Assembly (NCBI RefSeq): GCF_001427385.1
Contig: NZ_LMGJ01000002.1
Span: 3,618-67,617, forward strand
Direction: 5' to 3'
Source: Mesorhizobium sp. Root157
Lineage (GTDB): Bacteria > Pseudomonadota > Alphaproteobacteria > Rhizobiales > Rhizobiaceae
DNA length: 64,000 bases
Every line of letters starts with the position of its first letter. Position 1 is the first letter of the stretch. Under the pieces are notes generated by a model. That model was not told the origin of the DNA, did not search any database, and worked only from the letters and a program-made list of their open reading frames with translations. Made by a program: the position numbers and the translations under genes. Of the stretch, positions 44,264-51,596 are shown piece after piece.

Positions 44264-46375
44264 TCAGCGTCTTTCCGCCCGACGGCGGGCTATAGCACGG
44301 CCGGCAAGGCCGATGCGTTCGATGTCGGCGGCGGCGATGCACGGGAAATCGACGATTAATTGCGACAGCGCTTTAAGGGCATGGATGAGCGAAGCGCGAT
44401 CCGCCGGCTTGCGATCCCGGAATCCAGCAAGCAGACGGCCGATCCGCGTTCGGTCGATCAGGCCGCCGGCCAGGACGTCGTCCAGCGGCGGCAGCGCAAT
44501 TGCTGTGTCATCGATAACCTCCACGGCGACGCCGCCCGTCCCGAACAGGATGATCGGGCCGAATGTGGCATCGTGGCCGATCCCCAGGATGAGTTCCTCC
44601 GCCTGTTTGCGCTCGATCATCGGCTGGACGGCAAATCCGTCGATGGAAGCATCCGGCGCGTGCTGGCGCAGGTTTCCTTCGATGCGGCGTGCGGCATCGC
44701 ACGCGCTCTTGGCGGTTTCGATGTTCAGGACCACGCCACCGACGTCGGATTTGTGCGAAACTGATTTTGAGAGCAGCTTGATGACGATCTTCCGCGAACC
44801 CCGCAGAAGACGTTCCGCCGCTTTCCCGACGTCGGCTACAGACCTGGCGATGACGGTCTCCGGCACGGGAATGCCATAGGCTTTCACTACGGCCTTGGCC
44901 TCTGGCTCGGTCAGCACGCGGCGCTTTTCCGACGCCGCCTGCCGGAAGACGGCAAGAGCGGCGGCACGGTCGGTCGACGCCTCCGCGGCAGCCGCCGGAA
45001 CGCGTTGCAGCACTTTCTGGGTACGTGACCATCTGGTCAGGTAGTCGACCGCAGCGGCTGCCGCGGCGGGCGTTTCGTAGCTTGGAATACCTGATGACTG
45101 GAGCAGTTGGCGACCTTCGCGCGCGGTGATTCCGCCCAGCCAGCAGGACAGGACGGGCTTGCCGCCGATGGTACCGTCTTTCGCCAGCGAGGCGACGGCG
45201 GCGGCAGCGTCTGCCGAGGACGCGATGCCGGTGGGGCAGTTCATGACTAGGATCACGTCGACCGAAGGATCAGCGGCGACAACAGCGATGGCCGTTCGAT
45301 AGCGATCGGGCGTGGCGTCTCCGATGATGTCGACCGGATTTGCATGCGACCAGTTCGCCGGCAGCGTCCCGTCGAGCGTCGCCAATGTATTGGCCGAAAG
45401 CTCGGCCAGCCTGGCGCCGAAATCTGCCAATTGATCGACGGCCAACACGCCTGCTCCACCGCCATTGGTGACGATGCCGACCTGCGCCCGCTCCAGCGGG
45501 GCAAAACGAGCGATCGTCTCGGTGGCGTCGAAGAATTCGGAAAGCTCGTTGATCCGCAGGATTCCGGCGCGCCGCAGCGCGGCGTCCACCACGCGGTCGG
45601 TGCCTGAGAGCGCTCCCGTATGCGTGGCTACCGCCTTCGCCGCCTCGACGTGACGTCCCGGCTTGATGGTGATGACGGGTTTGGCCTGTGCGGCGGCGCG
45701 CGCCGCCGACATGAACTTCCGAGGGCTGGGAATGGATTCGAGGTACAGGACGATGGCGCGGGTCTTGGCGTCGCCGGCCAGCAAGTCCAGGCAGTCGGCA
45801 ACGTCGACGTCGGCCATGTCGCCGAGCGAGACGATCTGCGAGAAGCCCACTCCATTGTCGGCGGCCCAGTCGATCAGAGCGGCCGCGATCGCACCCGACT
45901 GGGACAGAAGCGCGATGTCGCCGGGGACCGCTGCCATGTGGAAGAAGCCGGCGTTGAGCCTGGCGTGCGGCAGCATGAGGCCGATGCCGTTCGGCCCGAT
46001 GATGCGCAGCAGATGCGGCCGGGCTGCATCGAGCATCTTCTGCCTCAAGCCGTTCCGTTCGGTCAGGCCGGCGGAGAGGACCACCGCGGCGCGAGTACCC
46101 TTGGCTCCAAGGTCGCCGATGAGGTCTGGCACCGTATTGGCTGGTGTCATGATCACGGCTAGGTCTGGTACCGCGGGAAGGTCCTTTACGGCCGCGTAGC
46201 AGGGGCGGCCATTCAATTCGGTGTATTTCGGATTTACGGCCCAGATGTCGCCCACGAACCCACCCTGGAGGATGTTGTCGAGCACGACCGATCCGACCGG
46301 TCCCGGCCGGCAGGATGCCCCGATGACGGCTATCGATCCCGGGGCGAAAGCGTGGTGCAGGTTTCGAATCGTCAC
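44264..46375 (-). CDS. NDP-forming acyl-CoA synthetase / acetate-CoA ligase family
   Basis: 703 residues from a GTG at 46375 with GGAGA upstream; a TTG at 46396 would add seven residues. Domain order is CoA-binding (AFAPGSIAVIGASCRPGPVGSVV), succinyl-CoA ligase-like (ATHTGALSGTDRVVDAAL with the phospho-His type motif) and a C-terminal ATP-grasp domain (VIKLLSKSVSHKSDVGGVVLN, in part, and GIGHDATFGPIILFGTGG). The single-chain fused form makes acyl-CoA from an acid, ATP and CoA, or runs in reverse. The substrate is unknown. The gene is intact in a zone of broken genes. Confidence 0.9.
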   Translation of the reverse strand: MTIRNLHHAFAPGSIAVIGASCRPGPVGSVVLDNILQGGFVGDIWAVNPKYTELNGRPCYAAVKDLPAVPDLAVIMTPANTVPDLIGDLGAKGTRAAVVLSAGLTERNGLRQKMLDAARPHLLRIIGPNGIGLMLPHARLNAGFFHMAAVPGDIALLSQSGAIAAALIDWAADNGVGFSQIVSLGDMADVDVADCLDLLAGDAKTRAIVLYLESIPSPRKFMSAARAAAQAKPVITIKPGRHVEAAKAVATHTGALSGTDRVVDAALRRAGILRINELSEFFDATETIARFAPLERAQVGIVTNGGGAGVLAVDQLADFGARLAELSANTLATLDGTLPANWSHANPVDIIGDATPDRYRTAIAVVAADPSVDVILVMNCPTGIASSADAAAAVASLAKDGTIGGKPVLSCWLGGITAREGRQLLQSSGIPSYETPAAAAAAVDYLTRWSRTQKVLQRVPAAAAEASTDRAAALAVFRQAASEKRRVLTEPEAKAVVKAYGIPVPETVIARSVADVGKAAERLLRGSRKIVIKLLSKSVSHKSDVGGVVLNIETAKSACDAARRIEGNLRQHAPDASIDGFAVQPMIERKQAEELILGIGHDATFGPIILFGTGGVAVEVIDDTAIALPPLDDVLAGGLIDRTRIGRLLAGFRDRKPADRASLIHALKALSQLIVDFPCIAAADIERIGLAGRAIARRRAERR

Positions 46376-46644
46376 CTTCGTTTCTCCGGAAGACAAATTC
46401 CCATCAATCGGTTCGATCTGAGCACAACTAATTCCTAGCGCATACTACCGCTAGTGTCTGCTTGCCGTGATGCGACAGGTTATGACGGCAGAAATGTTGT
46501 GTCGTGTTGTCACCTGTGCGCCGACCACCGGGCAAGTGATCACCACGACCATGATGAAAAGATCGATGGCGACGACATTCTCCCTCAGCGCGTTCAACGC
46601 CCCAATGCGGTCGGCAGCCCTCCGTCTCGAGGTAGATCGCACCT
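46376..46644. other. Spacer without a supported gene
   Basis: The upstream side of the acyl-CoA synthetase gene. Short frames on both strands show no family features. The segment up to 46644 probably includes its promoter and debris next to the kinase fragment. Confidence 0.3.
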
Positions 46645-47037
46645 TTATGTCCCGATGGACAACCGGGCTTCGAAGCCGTCCCACCGACCGTCAGGCGGCG
46701 ACAGCAGCTCGATCCGACCGTCGGAGCGGGCGGCGATGGCCGGTCCATGACCCGCGCCGTCCGCCTGTGCCTGTCCGCGCTCGAACAGTTCGGATAGGCG
46801 GGCCAGCGAATCCGGCGCTACAATCGGACCGGCCTTGGCAACGCTCAGAATGCCATCCGAAGACAGTGTCACGCGCACCGGTTCCTGCGGCGAGCCGTGT
46901 TTCAGTGCGTTCTCGATCAGGTTGCGCGCTAGGATTGCGAAGGCATCGGGATCGATCCGCGACAGCGCCGGGGCATCGGGCAGCGCTAGCCTGATGCGGT
47001 CTGATCGCGGACGGGAATTGGGCGGCATCACAGCCAT
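46645..47037 (-). pseudogene. Sensor histidine kinase C-terminal ATPase fragment
   Basis: The frame contains FAILARNLIENALKHGSPQE, the N-box of HATPase_c domains, then VAKAGPIVAPDSLARLSELFERG, the region holding the G1/F boxes, and a damaged G2 box (GAGHGPAIAARSDGRIEL instead of the usual GLGLAI). The dimerisation/phospho-His domain, membrane sensor and response regulator are absent. The upstream spacer (47038-47327) holds no gene I can support, apart from a short plus-strand MKALIVDN start that soon meets a stop. Confidence 0.7.
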
Positions 47038-47327
47038 CTACGCCGGAGCTTCGTCAGCATTCCTTATTCTTCGGTCGGACTTGAGCCAACTTGTCGTTGC
47101 CCGCGCCGGCGCCGTGTCATTATATGAAGGCATTGATTGTCGACAATGCAGGCCAGCCCGAACTCATCCGTTGCGCACTTTAATTGTTGCGCGGGCGGCC
47201 ATACTTGTCGGCAGCGCTTCTTCTCGAAGTGCTATGGTTCGGGATGGTTCTGGCTTCGGCAAACAGCCGGCCAAGTGGTTAACCGGCCCAGCGCGATGGC
47301 TCTCCTTTCACCCACACCATTGCGAGG

Positions 47328-47735
47328 TCACGCTCTGGTAAGCGCAGCTTCGATCGACCCGACACTGCTGCTCGTAAAGTCTCTGCCCAACAGCTCACCG
47401 ATCAGGGTTTCTCTGGTCGCATCGTGGAACTGACGTTGCAATTCTCCTAGTGTCCATGGATCGGTGACGACAAATAGTGAGATAATCTTTCGGTCCAATA
47501 TCAGCCTATCCAGATAGGCTGCCGCCCTGGCTACGAAGTCGTCCTCCTTCCGCCGCAAGCCGTTCGCTTTGACCGGATCGTTGCGGCTGCGTGGGCCCGA
47601 ATGTCGGTTGGCAGGCGGTATCGCGACTATTGTTTCCTCGACCAGTTGGATGCGGGATTCTGTGCCGTCATTGCGGAACAGCCGCAGCTTTTTGCCATCG
47701 ACGACGGCGACGGTAGTGCCATTCGGCAACATCAT
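47328..47735 (-). CDS. Host-attachment protein family (Host_attach, eRF1-like fold)
   Basis: 135 residues. The opening PNGTTVAVVDGKKLRLFRNDG is diagnostic of the Host_attach/baeRF-like family, named after a plant-attachment protein of Agrobacterium. The middle (KEDDFVARAAAYLDRLILDR) and the end (LFVVTDPWTLGELQRQFHDA, ELLGRDFTSSSVGSIEAAL) also match. It is cytoplasmic, with no signal. The original attachment role is not well proved; a ribosome-linked role is possible from the fold. It appears intact. Confidence 0.82.
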   Translation of the reverse strand: MMLPNGTTVAVVDGKKLRLFRNDGTESRIQLVEETIVAIPPANRHSGPRSRNDPVKANGLRRKEDDFVARAAAYLDRLILDRKIISLFVVTDPWTLGELQRQFHDATRETLIGELLGRDFTSSSVGSIEAALTRA

Positions 47736-47882
47736 TGTCTCGCCCTGCGACTTCGCGGTTCTTAAACTGTTCTCCTTACGGCTCGCCGGGAAATGTGTCG
47801 TTGATCCTGGTCAAGGAACAGGCCGAGAGGAGAGCTGCAGGATGCATCTGGTCGCAGAGTGAGCGCCTCTTCTGTGTGGAAC

Positions 47883-48804
47883 TCATGCCTCCGGCGTAGT
47901 CGCGCTTTGCGCAAGCCAATGGGCCAACCGGGAAACTACGCTGTCTTGGGCAGTGCCTGTCGGAAACGTGGCGAAATAGCCGCGATCGGAAGTGACGGCC
48001 TCGTTCGAAACCCGAACCAGGGCGCCCGTCTTGAGGTGCTGGTCGAGTAGCCCTGACCAGCATAAAGCGATGCCTTCGCCGGCCAGCGCCGCGCTGACTA
48101 GCAGGCTGTAATCGTCGAAGACGATGGCGTTCAGTTTCCGGGGTATATCGATACCCACTGCCCGGAACCAGTGCTGCCAATCGTAGTTCCGGTCGAGACG
48201 GTCCGACAGTTGTAATAGGCGTAATGTGGTCAACCGGGAAAGGTCCGGCTTCGTACCTTGCCGCGCCAGAAACAGCGGGCTGCAAACCGCGAACACCTCT
48301 TCCCCCAGTATCTTGACGGCCGTCACCCCGGGCCAGTCTCCGTCACCGAAGCGGACATGAATGTCGGCTTCCGGCAGGTCCTGCCGCTGATCGCCGGTGA
48401 GCAACCGCAATTCCTGGTCCGGGAAGCCCGCCGTCAGTGCGGACAGTCGCGGCAAAAGCCAATAGGTCAGGAAACCGGGCGCCGCCGCGATCGTCAGTTT
48501 CCGTTCCTCCTGAACCCTGCGGATCTCTGCGATTTGTCTCCAGCCGGCTAGGGCTCGAGCGCAGGACATCGAACAGGGTATGGCCGGTGGGGGTCAGGTG
48601 GAGAGGTTTCGTCTCCCGCCCGAACAGCGTGACGCCAAGATCGACCTCGAGAGCAGCCACGCGACGGCTGATGGCAGGTTGCGAGACATTCAGGTCGCGA
48701 GCGGCACGCGTGAATGATCCATGTCGCGCCGCCGCGTCGAAGGCAAGCAGGTCACCGAACGATGGCAGGACGGTCTGCATCATAACACTCACGCATGGTT
48801 CCAT
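47883..48804 (-). pseudogene. GcvA-type LysR regulator broken by a frameshift
   Basis: The N-terminal part (FGDLLAFDAAARHGSFTRAA, LNVSQPAISRRVAALEVDLG, FGRETKPLHLTPTGHTLFDV) runs in one frame to about 48555. The linker and effector domain (AEIRRVQEERKLTIAAAPGF, TYWLLPRLSALTAGFPDQEL, GEEVFAVCSPLFLARQGTK) run in another. The shift falls in the dimerisation helix. Everything else is well conserved, so the mutation is recent or a sequencing error. The likely start is the ATG at 48783. It is divergent from the MttB-like remnant and may once have controlled it. Confidence 0.82.
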
Positions 48805-48967
48805 TCGCTTTTCCGACGTGTCGGATCAAGCCTGTTATCTGCTAACCATATAGAAAACTAGCATGATTTTACGAGAGCACGAACAGTGCTTATGCCGGCG
48901 GACATGAACAGGCTCATGCGCTGGCAGCGCCATCCTCCCGCAGAATCCAGGAGCCCTTTGACCACGG

Positions 48968-49748
48968 GTGACAAACATGAACGCTGTCGATGAACTATGC
49001 GCTCCCGAGATAGCTCGGCGCTCAGCCCGCTCCGGGGGCCGCGCGGCACGGGTGGCAGCACGCGCCGCACCGTTGGCGGATAATTTGCGGCCGGTGCGGG
49101 CAGGCCTTCCCGGGGGCCAGTACAAACCTCTGACTCAAGCGGGTGTGGAAAAGATTCATGCTTCGGCGTTGCGCACGGGCGCCATGTGGGGTGGCAGTGC
49201 CGAACAGGCGCTGCTGTCAGCGGGATGTGCGCAGATGCACCGCATTTACGACCTGCCGGGCGGAGCGGCGTCGGGAATATCGGATTCGAAGCTTCCCGAC
49301 ATGCAGGCGGGTTGGGAGCAGGGCATCACGAATACGCTCGCAAGCCTGTCCGGCCTCAACCTCTGCTATGAATCGGTCGGCATGCACGCCTCGCTGCTCG
49401 GCTTTTGTATGGAGAGCATGGTTCTTGGCGACGACATTCTCGGCCAGGTGATGCGCCTCGTTCGTGGCATCGACGTAACGGAGGATACGACCAGCATCGA
49501 GGTAATGAAGGAAATATGTCTGGGAGGAGCCGGCCACTATCTCGGCTCGAACCAGACCCTCCAGTTGATGCAAACGGAATATGTCTACCCTGTCGTCGGC
49601 AATCGCATGAGCCCCAAGGAGTGGGTCGAGGCCGGCAAGCCCATGCTGATCGACTCGGAAAAATGAAATTCTTTCACGGGCAGGCTCGGTCATCGAGCCG
49701 GAAATCGATGCTGCGTTGCGTGCGAGATTCAATATCTATTTCAGGTAA
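48968..49748 (+). pseudogene. MttB-family methyltransferase with a large internal deletion
   Basis: The N-terminus (SGGRAARVAARAAPLADNLR, GGQYKPLTQAGVEKIHASAL) jumps straight to the C-terminal third: RTGAMWGGSAEQALLSAGCA, DSKLPDMQAGWEQGITNTLA, YESVGMHASLLGFCMESMVL and GAGHYLGSNQTLQLMQTEYVYP. About 240 residues of the usual 510-520 are missing at 49165. A frameshift near 49664 makes a premature stop; the true end RARFNIYF lies in another frame up to 49748. Such MttB proteins without pyrrolysine demethylate quaternary amines such as glycine betaine. This copy is dead. Confidence 0.85.
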
Positions 49749-49929
49749 AAATCACCGGAGCCCCTGGTTCGGAAGGATCAGAAGTCCGACAGGGTAAGTA
49801 CCGGCTACGCTTCGCGCGCTGCTAGGTCGCGCTCCCTTCGCGCCATTCCTTAAGGACGAGTTACCCGTACAAAAAAGTCGCCCCCGGACGAACCGGAGAC
49901 GGCGAGGAAATCGGGCTTCAATCCCTTGT

Positions 49930-50360
49930 TCAGTTGCCAGCGGGCACCTTGGCGAATAGCTCTTCGAAAACTTTCTTCGCCTTGCCCGGTTGCTTGACCT
50001 TCCTGGCCTGGTCCAGATTCGTCGGCTTGCCGGCGACGATCAGCGCCACCATACCCATGCCATAGTGAGGCACGCATTTGACGCCGTAGACGCCTTTCTT
50101 GTCGGTGGTGACGGTGATCGGTTTGCTGATTTCGCCCTTGAAGGGCTGAAGCATGCTGTCGATGCTTGCCGCGTCATGGCCCTAGTCGGTCGGCACGAAG
50201 GTCACCGTATCGCCAGGGGCGGCCTCGATGTAGTTGGGCTCGAAGACCATGACGCCCTGAGTGCCCTTATTGAGCATCTGCACCTGATGGTCTGCCGCAT
50301 AGGCGGCGCCTGCCATCATTATGGCAGCGAAAGCCGCGTAGCGAAGCTTATGTATTTCAT
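49930..50360 (-). pseudogene. Pseudoazurin, interrupted by an amber codon
   Basis: In one frame, [20 protein letters not shown] and [12 protein letters not shown] are followed by TAG at 50182-50184 where pseudoazurins have Lys (PTDKGH), then GHDAASIDSMLQPFKGEISK, GVYGVKCVPHYGMGMVALIV and the end region. The copper ligands His, Cys, His and Met (KCVPHYGMGM) are intact. The ATG with the ribosome-binding site GAAAGGAAAG at 50360 is one frame away from the signal peptide ([20 protein letters not shown]), so a base is missing there as well. Pseudoazurin is a periplasmic electron donor for nitrite and N2O reductases. This copy is probably inactive. Confidence 0.85.
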
Positions 50361-50399
50361 TTTCTTTCCTTTCTGCCGTTTCTGCGTTGCAGCAAAACA

Positions 50400-50573
50400 A
50401 TGTTGCAGGGCCGTTACTGCGAACATTGGAAACCGACGTTGATGCAGCACAAACTGGCGAACGCGAGTTGCCCCGATACGGGTGCGCCGGTCAGCAAACC
50501 GGTTGGCTTCGGACTCGCGTTGTATCGGCAGGGCGGTAGCTGCAACCCCAATACCACAGGAGTGATCCGATGA
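50400..50573 (+). CDS. Possible small Cys-containing protein, 57 residues
   Basis: An ATG at 50400 opens a 57-codon frame with [31 protein letters not shown] and [15 protein letters not shown]. It has three Cys and natural-looking composition, with about 70% G or C in third positions, close to its neighbours. I recognise no family and see only a weak ribosome-binding site. It is divergent from the pseudoazurin remnant. It could be a real small protein, the tail of a lost gene, or chance. Confidence 0.25.
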   Translation: MLQGRYCEHWKPTLMQHKLANASCPDTGAPVSKPVGFGLALYRQGGSCNPNTTGVIR

Positions 50574-50606
50574 GGGCGGCAGCCTGTCAAAGTCGCCGGT
50601 ATCCGT

Positions 50607-51455
50607 CTACGTTCTTCCCAGGTTTCTGATGAGGGCCAGGCGCTTGACGGCGATAGTGGCGAGAGCCTGGGCCCGATCCCGGGCGGCCTGCGAAAGCAGG
50701 TGTTCGCCAGCGTCGATATAATAGTCTGCCAGCCACTCACAAAGTGCCTCGAGAGATCGTGGTGGAGCTGGACCGACTGGAGCGGGCTCTTGCAGGGCAT
50801 CCGATGCAAGATTAAGAGAGAGCGTGCGCGCCTCGTGAGCGAGATCGCGATATTCCTTTTTGTTTCCGCTCATCTCGGCATATTCTTCGAGACGTGTGCA
50901 GACTTCCATTTCCAGAGCGGACAAATCGTAGGTTTCCTGGACTGACGGTCTCAGGTGCCGGTTCTTGAAAAAGGCCTTCCGGCGTTCACGGCGCAGCGTT
51001 TTGGCATGCTCCAGTTCCTCACTGGCCATCCGCTCGGCGGCCTTGCGGATTTCCGCCGTTGCGCCATAGGCGGCGACATAGGACCAGAAGGCGAAGGCGC
51101 GCTCCTCGTTCCGCACCGCTACTGCCAACGAACGGTAGGCGTCCACCAGTTCTGGTGAAACGAGGTGAATGCCCTCATCATCGAAAACGCCTCGGGGAAC
51201 CGCTTCAGGCGGCCGCACCTCCGGTGCGCGATCCTGAATCTGCCGTGACCAGTTGGCGACGAGGTCGATATGGCCGTTCTCTTCGCGGACCAGGCGATCG
51301 AATACTTCAGCCAGATCTTGGTGGCCGACCGTGCGCATATGTTCTGCGAGACCGGCGTACCGCTCTGCCGTCTCCTTTTCCATCGCCATGGCGACAGCCA
51401 GCAACTCGTCCATCGAACGGATCGACGCAGTCGGCTCGGAGGTAAGGCGAGTCAT
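50607..51455 (-). CDS. Ferritin-like / rubrerythrin-family protein
   Basis: 282 residues from the ATG at 51455, preceded by GAGGG; the longer frame from 51575 would cross the nosR promoter. A four-helix ferritin-like domain shows EKETAERYAGLAEHM, FDRLVREENGHIDLV, NEERAFAFWSYVAAYGA and MASEELEHAKTLRRERRKAF; the two ExxH motifs are typical di-iron ligands. A helical C-terminal part (residues 170-282) has no C-terminal rubredoxin. No signal peptide is seen. It is divergent from nosR across an FNR-like box, so low-oxygen co-regulation with N2O reduction is likely. A role in peroxide or iron handling is inferred. Confidence 0.85.
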   Translation of the reverse strand: MTRLTSEPTASIRSMDELLAVAMAMEKETAERYAGLAEHMRTVGHQDLAEVFDRLVREENGHIDLVANWSRQIQDRAPEVRPPEAVPRGVFDDEGIHLVSPELVDAYRSLAVAVRNEERAFAFWSYVAAYGATAEIRKAAERMASEELEHAKTLRRERRKAFFKNRHLRPSVQETYDLSALEMEVCTRLEEYAEMSGNKKEYRDLAHEARTLSLNLASDALQEPAPVGPAPPRSLEALCEWLADYYIDAGEHLLSQAARDRAQALATIAVKRLALIRNLGRT

Positions 51456-51507
51456 AGGAAGGCCCTCTGGTTTGCGAGGCAGCATAGGCGCGCAATCTGC
51501 CGTTGCT

Positions 51508-51521
51508 TTGCTTTGAATCAA
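51508..51521. promoter_or_regulatory. FNR/NnrR-like box between the ferritin-like gene and nosR
   Basis: TTGCT-TTGA-ATCAA matches the FNR/Dnr consensus TTGAT-N4-ATCAA at nine of ten fixed positions. Its centre is about 82 bases before the nosR ATG and 60 before the ferritin-like ATG, so it could serve either gene. Proteins of this family (FnrL, NnrR, DnrD) switch on nos genes under low oxygen or nitric oxide in rhizobia. Which one acts here cannot be told. Confidence 0.65.
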
Positions 51522-51596
51522 AGAAACATTCCGCGAAACCGCCGAGATGTGCGCTCCGAAGTCGGCTTCGCCCAAGCAGCCGCAAGAAGGGGACGC

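Noticed and set aside
50387..50400. TTGCAGCAAAACAA as an FNR box for pseudoazurin
   Set aside because: Only the outer TTG and CAA match; inner positions do not. Too weak to call.
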